The notes: generated from the letters alone by a model not told the origin. Shown: positions 23,532 through 36,387, counted from the stretch's first letter. The stretch: DNA of 64,000 bases from Vandiemenella viatica (GCA_031002005.1 CM061919.1:17989687-18053686); one strand, 5' to 3'. Program-made: numbers and translations.

Positions 23532-26500
23532 GATCCAGTAACCAAGAAAGAAAACATTTACAACACAATCAAAAACACTTCTACAGGACTCCTGCATTCA
23601 GTTCAGTATCAAGACATTAATGATTTAATCTCAGATAGAAGAATATTTTTAGTAGATGGGGATTCATTATTCCTTAATGCTGTAAAGGAAAGTTTAGTAC
23701 ATACAGATAATGCAGGGCAGATGTTGCACTGTATCTATCAGTGCGAACGTATCTTGCAGATTTTTTCAAGACTTGGTGGTGTGTTTGAAATAGTGTTTTT
23801 TGATATATGGAAAGAACTTTTTGCTGAAAGGTCAAATGTACTTCTAACAAGGTCAGCTTTAATTAGGCATTTTAGACATAACACTACATTTGTTATACAT
23901 GAAATTGACAGAATCTGGACTGAAAACTTCAAGAAGCTAGTATGTGCAACACAGCCCAGTTTTATGTTGCTTGACCTTTCATTACTGAAGTCTTATAAGT
24001 CAGTGTTCACAGGAGATTTGAAACTTTTTGAAATGGTATTTTACACAAATATTATATTCTCTGTAGGAAACGTTATGCCTTGCATTGATTTTCTTGATAT
24101 TCGACTGGATGTGTCAACACTTAAGGCGTTTGTAATAAATCCAACAAGATCCATTTCAAACCAATTACTTGCAATATCTAATAAACTTATAAAGTTGTAT
24201 AAACCAAGGAAGGCTGATAATATTGCAGTAAGTATACCCAGTGGAATAAAAAATGTAAGAAGATTGTTATACATCGGCTCAGCTGTAAGATACCTTACAG
24301 TTAATTCAAATCCTGAAGTGAATGTCAACCTGATCAGAACTCTGCTACTTAAGAGTGTTTTGCTGGAAACCCTTCCTTTAAAATTTAGAGCATTTAATCC
24401 TCCTGCTGGTGATTTACCTCCAGTAGCTGTGGGCTTCATAAAAGAAATTCATATGCACATGAATTCTATCATAAATCAGTTAGGTGATACTGATTTGTGC
24501 TACAAAACTGTGCCTGATATTTGGCATGGTAACTTGTTTACAACTTTGCTTTTGACACTTAGTAATAAAATTATTTGTGATAAACTGGAACTGGGAAGTA
24601 TGATTGGAAATGTCTATATTGATTTAGTAGACCAAGTAAATAAATATTTGAATAATCATTTGGATGGTTTTCCTATTAGTACAAAGGAATATGAAAGTTT
24701 CCAGAACATTTTATTGTCTGTTCCACAAACGCCACAGTTTGAGGCTTCATCATTCAGTGAGCTGAAACAGTTGTTGGGTACAACATGCCAATTTACTCGG
24801 GAGTTCTGTGGAGAGATTATTTTGAATACCCTCAGAGATCTGCAAAATAACTCTGAAATGGTCAAATCTTTCATACTAAGGAATGCTGATTTTGAAGAAA
24901 AATATCACTGGCATTCAAGAAGACCTTTAAGTGATGAACTTAATAGGATACCTGACAGAAATGAAATTCTGAAGAACAATCTAGAGAAAGAAATAAACGA
25001 AAAGGATTGTAACCTAAAACAAAGAGAGAAAAATCCAGTGAAAAAACAACAGTATCTTAAAAAAAAACTGCAAGAGCAGCAGACAAGATTTGCAAAATAC
25101 ATGACTATTTATGGAAGCAATCTTGAAGGGCGACCTCTATCTGTGGAAAGTGTAGTCCGTGAAACAAAGAAACAAATTGTTGCTAAAGCCAGTAAGAAAT
25201 TGCATAGCAAAAAACCTGCAAAGTTATCCAAAGCTGATAAAATTATTGAGCAGAATAAAAAGGCAAAACTTCTTCAGTATGAAGAAGAAGATAGAAAGTT
25301 GTTTGAAAATTGTTCAAAAATTGTAGAGAACTATAAACTAAATTACAAGTATGAAAATGCTTTGCATGAAATTAAGTTTCTAGAATTGAAATTAAGAAGT
25401 GACCTGATGAAACTTAAAGTGTATTTAATGAAAGCAGACATATTGTATAAGAAGCTGACTTTTGACTTTAAAGCCGAATCAAATGAAACTGAAAATTTCC
25501 TGGAAATCTATTTACAGATTTTCCTTTTGTTGCAAACGGTCCTCATTGGTTCAGAATCGGCTAATGAATTATCAAAAGATGACAAAAGGCAAATTAGGGA
25601 GTGGTTAAATGCTTTGAATCTGTCTGTAATTGCTGATGAATGGGATCTTGATGTAGGTTCAGCAGAGATTAACAAAATGTATGACACTGGCCTTCCCTGG
25701 GCTCAGTTTCAACTTAAACATGTGGGTCCACATTTATTACGAGAATTATCATCTAACTTTGATCCAGAACTTGGTTTTACACCTGATGATTGGCAAATGG
25801 ATCTTATAAATATTGTAAGGAGGAGACAATCAGCAGTTGTCGTTGCTCCAACGTCCTCGGGGAAAACGTATGCTTCGTACTACTGTATGAAATCAGTTTT
25901 ACAGGAAGGCACAGAGGGAATTGTTGTTTATGTTTCCCCAACAAAGGCTTTGGTAAATCAAGTAGCAGCGACAGTCTATGCTCGTTTCAAAAACACTGCC
26001 ATGCCCCCTGGCAAAGCAGTTTATGGAGTTTTTACTCGTGATTACAGAGAAAATACTATGAACTGTCAGATATTGATAACTGTACCAGAGTGTTTAGAGT
26101 TACTACTTTTATCTCCTGCAGCAACTAGATGGGTACAGAAATTGCGATACGTGATATTTGACGAGATCCACTGTCTCTCAGGAATTGCTGGAGGGCTTTC
26201 ATGGGAGACTGGTTTGTTAATGACTCGGTGCCCATTTCTAGCGCTTTCAGCCACAGTAGAACGGCCTGACACTCTTCACAAGTGGCTTCAAGAAGCACTT
26301 GATTTCAGAAAGAAAATTGACATTGAAAATTGTTTTGACATGAAAAAATGTAGTTACAAGGTTCATCTGATTCAATACAGTGAGCGGTATAATGATTTGA
26401 AGAAATATGTGTATCATGAAAATTCGAAAACTTTAGTACATTTACATCCTTATGCATGTCTCTCAAATCGCACAGTAAAACAACACAGTGGTATCCCAGC

Positions 26501-27575
26501 ACATATTTCACTCTCTTCTAATGAAACACTGCAGTTGTTTTCAGTTGTTTATGAAACTGTTGGAAATTGTTCTGACATTGAACACTTGGTACCAGAAACA
26601 TTCTTTCAAAAGTTATCAACAAAGGGATTTATCACCAGACAAGGAGTAAAACAATATGAGAGTAGACTAAGAGAATTCTTGGAAGATTTGGCACTTAAGA
26701 AAACGTGTTTATTTAATCTTGTAATTAGCAAACTGCAAACTGATTTTAAAAAGGTCAAACTAACAGAAAGAAAGGAACTTTTAATTAGAGAATTGCCTGC
26801 ACTTATTGAGACATTAGGCAACAATGACATGTTTCCAGCAATTGTATTTGCATTTGATCGTAATCTTTTAGCATCCTTTCACCAGGCTTTGAATTCTTAC
26901 TTTGAGTTGAAGAGTGCCAGAGAAGTGAAAAATAGTGAGCTGAAGAGTGCCAGAATAGTGAAAAATAGTAATATACAGTCAACAATAAGAAATGAACGGG
27001 CAGTCAAGAAGTTACAAGATGGAAAAGAAAGAAACTTAAAATCTTTGGAACTGCTTAAAGATGTCTCTTCATCACTCAGAAAAATTGGTGTAGTTGACAG
27101 TGATGATTTAGAGTATATTGAGAAACGACTCATACGAGTTGGTCATAAGCAAAATGATTCATTTATTTGTGGTTTGCGAAATGGCATAGGGATTCATCAT
27201 GCTGGTATGAATTCTGTGGAACGGGGAACAGTAGAAATGATGTTTCGGTCGAAAGTGCTTAGTGTTGTGTTTGCTACTAGCACATTAGCTTTAGGTATAC
27301 ATATGCCATGCAAAACTGTAGTCATAGCAACCGATAGTCCATTCTTGACTCCATTGAACTATCAACAAATGTCTGGGCGATCGGGAAGAAGAGGATTTGA
27401 CCTAGAAGGAAATGTAGTGTTTTGGGGACTTAATGAATTTAAAATTCACAGTTTACTCTCTGGAAAATTGCCAGTGATGTGGGGTAATTTTCCAATGACT
27501 GTTACTCTTGTGCTACGTCTTTTGCTGTTGGTAAGCAGTTCAGAAGATAAGGAAGGAAGTACTCTTTCAAGGTTG
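23532..27575 (+). CDS. DDX60: DDX60-like SF2 (Ski2-related) helicase, large internal exon
   Basis: A single exon of about 1,347 codons follows the acceptor at 23530-23531. The N-terminal half (DPVTKKENIY ... ) is the DDX60-type region of unknown structure. A K/E-rich, probably coiled segment spans residues about 539-650 (QREKNPVKKQQYLKKKLQEQ; LSKADKIIEQNKKAK). The ATPase core has motif I APTSSGKT (about residue 828 counting exon 1), motif Ib VSPTKALVNQV, motif II DEIH (about 933) and motif III SAT (about 962). The C-lobe has GIGIHHAGMN, FATSTLALGIH and motif VI QMSGRSGRRG (about 1335), then WGNFPMTVTLVLRLLLLVSSSEDKEG. The exon end is probably the donor at 27572 or 27576. Family members are about 1,700 residues, so about 300 C-terminal residues are absent from this window. 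Such helicases act on RNA; vertebrate DDX60 works in antiviral sensing, and the insect role is not established. All motifs are intact, so the gene is probably functional. Confidence 0.93.
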
Positions 27576-27860
27576 GTATGGCATTCTGGTATGCTTGATT
27601 ACATTTTACATTTGAGCCACGTAGTGGCACTGTCTTGGTGTCTTACTTGCATACCTCCTTTTCTTCGTCCTGATCTTTACCATTTTTTCTGTGCTGTTTC
27701 TCATTTCTCTTATTCTGTTCTTAGTTCAATGCACTGATTCATATTTAATGACATTCTTCTATTGTTTACTCTTAAAAAGCTTTCATAAGGGGTTTGGATT
27801 GCCTGCTTAACTATAAGATCCTGCTCTTTGTGTAACTATATAAGATTATATTATATACCA
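27576..27860 (+). other. Probable start of the next helicase intron
   Basis: The frame stays open to 27737, but after STLSR it reads LVWHSGMLDYILHL with no resemblance to the family, and donor-like gttggt and gtatgg precede it. This suggests intron read-through rather than coding sequence. Confidence 0.5.
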
Positions 27861-28195
27861 TGAGCAGGGCAGTGAGATTTATCTGTGTAAATTACTGTAG
27901 AAAACAAACTGTAACTGGTATTATAAAAGAACTGGTTTGGGATTCATCAGGAGACAAGAGGAGGGTGAAGAGAGTGCTGGGAGTGTACAGAGTGTTTGTT
28001 GATGATGAGGCTTGGTAAGATATTGGTGTAAGAATTAAGAGTAGTGCATGGAAGGGAAAAAATGATCAATACCACACGTTGGCACTCGAATTCAGGCATT
28101 AGGTAATTTTCTTTTGTGGGTAAGAGAGAGTTGGAATAAATTACGAAGGAAGTAATGATGAAACTAAGGAAGATGGAAGCAGCTTCTAGGGGATA
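27861..28195 (+). pseudogene. CR1/L2-like retrotransposon 3' fragment
   Basis: It reads KELVWDSSGDKRRVKRVLGVY ... DDEAW, then DIGVRIKSSAWKGKNDQYHTLALEFRH, matching the last coding block and 3' end of the copy at 22.45-22.70 kb. It is 5'-truncated with stops, and the following PLE terminal repeat abuts it. Confidence 0.75.
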
Positions 28196-28199
28196 TATA

Positions 28200-28941
28200 T
28201 AATGAAGGAAAGGGAAATTAAGCCACCACATACCAAAGTTGACAGCTGTGATGAGAAAAAACACAAAGGCTGATAAACAAATACACAATATTTCGGCAAC
28301 AGCGTTCTTCAGTAGTAGATAAAGGGGCCATTAGGCTCTATACGTGTGCACACACAGAACATCACCCAGTGACGAGCTAGGTAGTGGGAGGAACAGCTAA
28401 GGAGAAGACTATCGCTACATTGGTAATGTCTGAGGTAATATATTTCAGGCAATGGTAAAATAAATATATGCAGTAAGGGTGCCTAGTACTGACACAAAAA
28501 TTTATATCTAGTTAAAAAAAATAAAAAAATAGGTGATGGGTTAAGTGGTTGGATTTTATCGGTGGTTAAGGCCTGGTAGGTGTCTAGTATCCAGGATATT
28601 CTGGTACGCTAGTTGCCGTCTCCGGAGTTCTGCTGCAGTGGTGCTATCGGGGAATTCTCTTGACTGCTCTCACAGTAAAACAGTTGTTAAGATTGTTGGA
28701 ATCATGGCTATTGCCATGTTCTGGTACTGGAAGGTACAAGTTGCGGGTGTTGTCTGTTTGTCTGTGGCCATTCATTCTAACTGAGAGTTCCTGTGTGATG
28801 AGGCCTATGTTGGAACTAGTGCAGTGGCGGCAAGTTAGTTGGTATATGATGTGAGTTGTTGAATACATGACATGACCAATGATGGGGAAAGTTTCCACTG
28901 TGGTAGGATTGGAATATGTAGTGGTGGGTGGAAGCATGCTG
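28200..28941 (-). pseudogene. PLE copy, 3' half (GIY-YIG endonuclease, 3' UTR and terminal repeat)
   Basis: The minus strand codes MLPPTTTYSNPTT ... IIYQLTCRHCTSSNIGLI ... LSVRMNGHRQT, the GIY-YIG nuclease that nicks the target for PLE insertion. Y of YIG is N in this copy, and the frame decays after 28644. Down to about 28200 lie the 3' UTR and a terminal repeat with a hammerhead-like core (CTGAAGA 28312-28306, GAAA 28294-28291). The sequence is interrupted at 28942 by a 7.9 kb DNA transposon; the other half is at 36861-37305. Confidence 0.85.
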
Positions 28942-28944
28942 TAT
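28942..28944. repeat. Target-site duplication TAT (left)
   Basis: TAT here and at 36858-36860 flank the 7.9 kb transposon. Removing the element and one TAT restores the PLE sequence (gcatgctg-tat-gttttacag against gcatgctg-cag-gttttacag in the 61.6 kb PLE). Confidence 0.85.
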
Positions 28945-29423
28945 TAGTCCAAGATCCCAGTGCCCCCAGACCTACGTCATTTTAGCAAAGCTGAAATTTT
29001 GAGGATGAGTAGAGTAATATGTAGTTAAGAACGTATGCGTACTCGCCAGCATGGAAGTGGGGCCCTTTCAGAGGTAGCAGGTACTAAAGGACTCAAAAAA
29101 TCTTGCTAAACTACGTCATTTTAGCAAAGCTGGTTTTTATATATGTTTTACAGGATATTGTTAAAAACCAACATTCATTATTGCCAGACACTTCCTGTGG
29201 GCCATTACTTGAGCCAGACGCTTTAAAGGTCGTAAAAAAAGGAGGTAAACTACGTCATACTAGCAAGCCTGAATTTTATATATGTTGCTCGGGGTACTAT
29301 TTCAAGACATTTTGTAAGCAGCCAGACCAATCCGATGGGCCAAAGTTCCTGCCAGACACGATAAATGTTCCGTTCTGAATATGAGCGCGTCGCCAGTATT
29401 CATACGCATGAGCGCGAGTGAGA
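28945..29423 (+). repeat. Left TIR of the Academ-like element
   Basis: It pairs with 36388-36857 over nearly its whole length. It includes three spaced copies of a ctacgtcat..tagcaa motif (about 28971, 29112 and 29251). Confidence 0.9.
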
Positions 29424-29572
29424 TATCTTTGTGTCTTATACTCATGGTGTACCCTGTGATTATATTTGTGTGTAACGTTTTTTTCAGTCTCTGGTCATGC
29501 TTCTGCTATTAAGTTGACATTTCGAGTGAGTGAAATAAAAATGTAAATAATTGCAGTGCTTAAAAATATATC

Positions 29573-31856
29573 ATGGCAGAGTTATTAAATTGTGTTTTTT
29601 TGTAACAATTCTAATGAGAATTTAATATTGTTTACTGAAGAGACGTTAACAAAGTGCCAACAAATTTTAAATCCAGTTGAATTATTTGAAAGTGGTTATC
29701 ATAGAGAATGTTTTAAGTCATTTACAGGATTGATGAAAAATATTACAAATCCAAATCTACAACAAAGCCTGCTCCAAAAAAGAAATCATCAAATGCTACA
29801 GAGGACCTATGTGCAACGTATTCATCGATACCTAACCTTAATAGACAATCTATTGAACCACTGTCATGTTTTTCACAGTCTTCATTTCCAGCAGCTACTC
29901 TTATACCTGACCATATTAGAATACCTGAACCTATCGAACAGGCAACATAATTTTCTCAAGAAAATTGTGTTCCATTAAAAAATGTTAACATTACATCTGA
30001 AAGTAATACTGAGATTGAAAGTGATGTAAGTATTGAACGTAAAAATATTGTTTGATTATTTTGTGACCAAAAGACCAAGAAACATCATTCAAAAAGACAG
30101 CCTTTACATTCAACTGAAAAAGAAATTTTTTTATCAAACATATCACGAGGACATGAAAATTATCCACACTTATTTAACAAGATAGTAAATCTTTCTCATT
30201 CAAATATTTACTATCATCATATTTGTCAAGTGGACTTTGCTAACAAAATATCATTGTTCAGTAAAAAACAACTAAAGGTATTTGGCATGATCTGCGTCAG
30301 TGTCATCAAATGGCTTTTGATGAAATAAGTGCTTTTATTCAAGAAAATGTCATCGAAAAAGGACGATGTTATTTTTTGACTTATCTTCACAGATATTACA
30401 TCGACTTTTTAGAAAGAATTGAAGAAGAAAATGCTGAAAAAATTACAGTGAATTTTACACCACAGCATTTAGAAAATAAGATACTTAAAGCATTTAACAA
30501 AGAAATTAATTTTTTTTCATTCAAAATAAAAAATTATTAGCCCCAAAACATTTAACAACCATTGATGACCAATCATTTGAAAATTTAAAGGACGAAGACA
30601 TTTTGCAAAAAGCTGCGTTGCTGTTAAGAAAATCAGTTTTGCACATTGAAAAGAAAAAATTACCTGAAACTATATCAACACAAGATTTAAAGGAAGGAGA
30701 AGTATCAGTGCCACAAGATTTGTTAGATTTTTACTTTACTCTGATTGCCGGTAGTAATCGAAAACGAAGAAATAATCCAAAATTTATTCGTCAAGTGCGA
30801 TCTTATTGTGAAGATGTCGTATATGGAATACACAATGGAAAAGTGAAAACTTCAAAACATATTATTCCAGGAATAACATTAAAAAGTTTAACCAGTAGTA
30901 GAAAAATTATTGATATTATTCATAGATATGGGCATTGCATATGTTATCCGGGAATAGAAGAGCTGGAAACAGAAGCAACATACACTTCTATTCAAAAATC
31001 AAGTTTATGTCCTGCAACAGTTAAAAAAAATCCAAATCTCTGTACTGGTGTTGCCTACGACAATTTTGATAAGTTCGTAGAAACAAGAAGTGGTAAGGAT
31101 ACCTTGCATGATACTGTTGGCATTATCTACCAAAATCTTGATTTTAAAATTCCAAATGTATCAGAAATAACAAATTTCCCCATTCCCAATGATGGAGAAA
31201 CCTTGAATACGAAGAAAAGAAGACGGAGAACTTTTGAAGCTAAATCTTTAGATGAAGTTGTTACCCTAAGAAACCAAGGATGACAGATGATTTGCAGTTG
31301 TCAGTACATGAATCTGAAAATTCACAACCTGTAAATTTAAAATTATATGATGCAATAGACACAATTTGGATGGTTAGCCATGCATTACACATACCAAATG
31401 TTCCAATGTGGGTTGGTTTCAATAGTTTAATAAGTGACTATAATAATACAAAACAAATAATTTCTTATCTGACCCCATCAATTCATCACCAACGAATCCA
31501 TCAATAGTTCTGGAGACTATGAAACAAACTCAGAAAATTTTAAACAATCTTCTATTTAAGTCACTTATGATCTCGCGATTGCGAAAGTAGCCTTACAAAT
31601 TCAAGCTACCGAAAAGCCTACATTTGATAATTTATTCATTCATTTAGGGCCTTTTCATATTATGATGGCTTATTTTAAAGCTTTGGGCAAAGTTATTATT
31701 GACTGCGGCTTATCTAGTGTTATGGTCCAAAGTAATTTGCTTGCAATGGGCTCGTTAAGTGGATTTCTTGAAGGAAAGCATTTTAACAGGTGTAAGAGAC
31801 TTCATCCTTTGATGGCAGTGGGAAATTTTACACTTCAAGAAATTTTTGGAAATTAA
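29573..31856 (+). pseudogene. Academ-like transposase, N-terminal part (broken)
   Basis: ATG at 29573 starts MAELLNCVF. A T-run at 29594-29600 is one base too long for the frame that continues CNNSNENLILFTEETLTKC and GYHRECFKSFTGLMKN, a C-x2-C ... C ... H-x3-C zinc-binding pattern. Later blocks are IYYHHICQVDFANK, MAFDEISAFIQENVIEKG, VPQDLLDFYFTLIAG, PGITLKSLTSSRKIIDI, AIDTIWMVSHALHIPNVP, MWVGFNSLISD (about 31407) and SGFLEGKHFNRCKRLHPL (about 31770). At least four frameshifts or stops separate them. A zinc region joined to the nuclease part at 33.4-36.2 kb suggests a target- or end-binding role. Confidence 0.75.
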
Positions 31857-31869
31857 AAATATAGTATTC

Positions 31870-33390
31870 ACAGATATAATGATAGAGGAAGTCTCACGAC
31901 TGGGAACCTGTCCAATATCTTATATCTTTAAACGAGCAATTCTTGTATATATATATATATTTCGGATCTCGGAAACGGCTATGACGATTTGGATGAAATT
32001 TGATATTTAGATAATGTTTTGACTTTTAAGATTACCTAAATAGTTGTCTTCCGTACAAAAAAAGCGAGTTTGCAAAATACAAACAATTTTTTCACTTGAT
32101 ATCTCGAAAACGGCACTAGCGCCATCTCGTAGACAATTCAGGTACCAGAAAGCCTACAAATAGATTCTCTCTGATTTCAAAGAATATTTAAACGAACAGT
32201 TCTTGTATACTGGCTGAGGCGTGGAAATAGTAAAATTGCAAGTTTAATTGTAAAACATTTAAAAAGGAAGATAATTAAAAATTCATGATTGGTTTTGTCG
32301 GAGGTGATAAACTTCTTTGAAAATAATATTACCGGTACCAGTTATAAACTAATCACCGTTTACTTTTTGACAGTAAAAAGTGGTTGTTAGTTTGTCATTA
32401 AATACTACCACGCGAGGTATGAGCATAGTTTTAGCGGAGTGAATTGATTTAGCACTGATGATGTTCTATCATTACCGTGACGTCACAATCTGATGATGAA
32501 TTCTTATAGAACGTGACGAAACATATCGAAAATAAAGAATAAATGTTCTTGATATCTCGCTTGGTTTACGAGATATAGCATGTCAAAAATCAGTTGTGGG
32601 TATAGTTCCTTGTGCTTTTGGCGACATTTCTTCTGGTCCAATCTAACAACAACCATTTGGAACAAAATAAAACATTAAAAGTACATTTCCACCGTATCGA
32701 CATAGTGCTTTTGGTAGATTCTTTTTCTGGTCCAGGTCGGATCTAATCCTAACCTCTTCACTTGAGGTATCAGAAAAATAAATTCTTTATTTTCGATTTT
32801 TCTCGACGAATTTCATACGAATTCATCATCAAACTTGGCTGTGACGAAATTTATCTTCTGGTCCAGGTCGCATTTCAACCAACCACGTCAATTTTGCGAT
32901 ATGATATCTCGAGAACTAAGCGAGATATATAAATTTAAAAATATTTTGTACTTTAAATTTTTCTCGTCGAGGTACATAAGAATCCATCATCAAGGGTTTT
33001 CGTAGAATGCCCTGAATTAACACAAATCTCGCAGCGTTAATCAATCCCTGACTGGCATTAAGATTTCTGTTTAACATAATAATGGCATTTTTCTTTGAAA
33101 GCAATTTATGAGGCGGTCTCGCAAATGGATCTAACGATTTGGATGAAATTTCATTTGTAGATAACGTTTTGCTATTCAAGTTTTTAACACGATTTAAAAA
33201 AAAAAAAATATACAATTTTTGTATTTGGTTTCTCCAAAACGGCTCTAACCTCATTACGTAGAAGGTTCAGGTACCAGTAAGCCTAATGATGTTAGTGAAG
33301 TTTCTCTTTGGTTAACAGTGCACCTCAAAACGCCTAGGAAGTCTTCAAGCCTTTTACTTTAATCAAACTTTACTCGAAATCTTGGATATT
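31870..33390. repeat. Repeat-rich insert inside the transposase gene
   Basis: Two direct copies of a roughly 200 bp block lie at about 31955-32160 and 33105-33285. They share 'gatttggatgaaattt', 'ttcaggtaccag(a/t)aagcctac' type motifs and an 'aaacggc.ct' block. Between them, 32440-32560 and 32765-32850 form an inverted pair around 'gatgatgaattc'. Several 'tctggtccaggtc' motifs (about 32633, 32720 and 32868) recur in the Helitron-like region near 51-53 kb. There is no coding signal. It may be an intron expanded by small insertions. Confidence 0.6.
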
Positions 33391-33406
33391 AAATAGAAAT
33401 CGAAAG

Positions 33407-36164
33407 ATGCCGAGCGAAGATCGGTCACCCAGGTACTCGTCATTTAAAATAGAAAATGAAGAACTTAATGAACTATTAAATGACTATAGTATTTACAAGC
33501 AGCAAACTCTTAATGGCGAGTTTGGTAAGACACTGCAGTTTTATTTAATCTACATAAACCTTGTACATGTTATCAAACTTTGTCAAGAAGCATCCGCACA
33601 GGAGATTTTGAACTACTTAAATTTGTATTGCCAAACATCACTAACTTATTCTTCATATGCAACCAGCAAAATTATGCTCGATGGGCAGTTAAGTACCATG
33701 CTAATCTAGTAAACGTCACCAAAACTCATCCTGATTTGTTTGAACAATTTCAGAAAGGTTGCTTTAGCATTCAAAGAACCAATAAACCTTTCTCAAGACA
33801 GCCAATTGACTTAGTTTTGGAGCAAACAATCAATGCAGATGCTGCCAAGAGACTTACAGGTATTCGGTACTGAAAACAACATGATTTAATTAATTCGTAA
33901 CTTCATTAAAAAAAATATTATTTCAACTAATTAATCGAAAAATAGTAATTAACTTCATTTCAATTTACAACAAAACAAAACCGTTTTTTTTAATAATTCA
34001 CATCATCAAATGAAAATCAAGCTTTAATTAAATTTATTTCAATTATTTATTTGGCCATATAGTAAAAATAAATTAGCCTAGAACTTTAATATTTTTATTA
34101 TCATAGTTTGGTATAAATTAACATTAAATGTAGCAAACTTTAAAAAATTACAATCTTTCAGGTATAACGCAATTTACAAATTCCATCTCAGCGCGGCAAC
34201 GATGGGCCCGAAGTCAAGATTTAAGGTCAACAGTTATAAGTTATGTTTATGAAGAGTTAGATTTGCAAAAAGAACAAGATGTTACAGCAGACTTAAACAA
34301 ACATAATATTAAAAATAGCATCAGGCAATTACAAAAATTTGTTAATACATTTGATCAGTTTATTAACCCATTTGACGCAGGAGTACCTAAAAATCTCTTA
34401 GTAAATATTTCATCTGGTAAAGCAGCATCAGATACAGTTGAAAAATTTCTCCTTAATATTGAAGAAAATGGAGGTACTAAACGTAAAACCTTCATTGCAG
34501 AATGTGAAGCAGATATTGGTAGGTTTGAGAAGAGTATAAAAAACTTTTCTCAAGATTATTCAAAAACAAAAACAAAAGTTGGTGCTAAGGTACAGGAAGT
34601 GCGTATTCAAAGAGATTTATTTGGACGTATTCTTGGTATATCTGTTGATCATAAAGTCGATATTGCTAAAATTTTATCTTATCCTATAACTTCAGTGCCT
34701 TTATCCATGTGTCATTTCGATGGTGCTATTTGTAAAACACAAAAATCTGCTTTGATGAAATCTAGAGACATTGAGCATCATCCACCACCGTTCATAAATG
34801 TTTCAGTAATTGATGTTTTTTTGTGCTACATACCATGAAAGATATTCCTAAAACATTTGGAAATATTTCAAAGAAAATGTTACAATTGGTAACACAATTA
34901 AATGCGACAAGAACTGACGTTATTTTCGATCAGTATTTTACTACTTCAATCAAGGATTATGAAAGATCTCTACGAAATGAATGTACTCAACTTGATTTTA
35001 CTATAACTGGACCCAATCAAGTTCGACCTGCAGATTTTGGGAAAGAGTTGAAAAATTCACTTTTTTAAACAGGCACTCGTAGATTTCTTTATTTTACATT
35101 GGGCCACTGATGAGATGGCACCATTCATTGGTAATAAACTGATTAAAATTAATTTCAGGCAATGTCATTCTTTTAGTGTCACTAATAACACAGTTGTGAC
35201 TAGTATTGATGAAAGTTTATCGTCTCCAGAGCATGAAGAAGCTGACACAAAATTATTTACCACGTATGTAATATCAATTCCCATGCAAACATTGTAATCA
35301 GATGTTCTGATACTGATGTTGCAGCGATAATATGCATCATCTGAAAGATGATATTTCACACATTTGGATACTTACTGGAACTGGAAACAACCAAAGATAT
35401 ATTGATTTGACCAAGATCTATGAACACTTGGGACAATCTTTGTGTAGAAGCTTACCAGGATTTCACGCTCTCACAGGATGTGATCCTGCTTTCTTCAAGA
35501 GAGGAAAACAAAGACCATTCAAAATATTAAAAAAACATCAGGAGTATCAACAAGCTTTTCTAAAATTCGGCGAGCTTGAATTATTTAACAGTAAAGACAT
35601 AAAACAAAATGTATTCAATACAATACAAAAATTCATCTGTGATGTTTACAATGTTGCGGGGATGGATGATGTGTATGCTGCTCGGCTTCAGCTTTTTATT
35701 AATACATATGCAGTTTCCAATATAAATGTAGAATTCAACCGTAAAAGTATGAGAAACTTCGATGCAAGTAATCTGCCACCATGAAAAAGAGAACTACTCC
35801 AACAATTCCGTTGAGCACATTATATTGCAAGTATCTGGAGTAATGCTCATATGAAACATCCAGCCACTTTCAGTCCTGAGAATAATGGGTGGCTACTGGA
35901 AGACAACCAGTATAATTTTAAATGGTTCGATGGTGATCAGTTGCCAAGTTTTGTCAGCGAGTAACTTCAAACTGAATTAGGTATTAGACTTTCACTTCAT
36001 ATTATTTTCATGAATTTGTAGATATTCGCAACATAACTAATTTATTTGTTTTTACAGGGGAATTAAATAACAATGAAGATGATATTGATGAATTTGATAT
36101 TCAGATCGAAGATGGGCTTGATGTGGAAGCAGAAAATGTAGACAGTGATGACAATGAAGATTAA
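33407..36164 (+). pseudogene. Academ-like transposase, C-terminal part with XPG-like nuclease (broken)
   Basis: The blocks run LLNDYSIYKQQTLNGEFGKT, RTGDFELLKFVLPNITNLF, NQQNYARWAVKYH, QTINADAAKRLTG, then an intron with good sites (gt 33860, ag 34161). It resumes ITQFTNSISARQRWARSQD, DQFINPF, ISVDHKVDIAKILSYPITS, SPEHEEADTKLF (about 35226), CSDTDVAAII (about 35300) and LPGFHALTGCDPAFFKRGK (about 35455). The acidic residues in EEADT, SDTD and GCD resemble the XPG/FEN1 active site. A second probable intron (about 35976-36058) precedes an acidic tail (NNNEDDIDEFDIQIEDG). Frameshifts occur near 33600, 34835, 35070 and 35310, with stops near 35784 and 35964. Confidence 0.75.
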
Positions 36165-36387
36165 TTGTTCATAATATAATTTTAATATTAATTTTTCATT
36201 AAATTTGTATTTAAAACCGAGATATATTAAACCATCCAACCGTTTGAAGTTTATTTTGCATAATTGTTTGGTTCGTAATTAATTTTATAATTTGGCATTG
36301 AAATATTATTGGATCAATATAAAAAAATCATAAAGACAAATGAAGAACCAAAATTCCATACAGCTGACTTACAAAGCCAACTAATGC

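Noticed and set aside
24041..24439. Minus-strand 132-codon frame in the helicase exon
   Set aside because: It is a shadow of the helicase reading frame, which has clear domain motifs.
27576..27737. C-terminal end of the helicase frame (LVWHSGMLDYILHL...)
   Set aside because: Similarity to the family stops at the donor-like sites; it is probably intron read-through and far too short to be the C-terminus.
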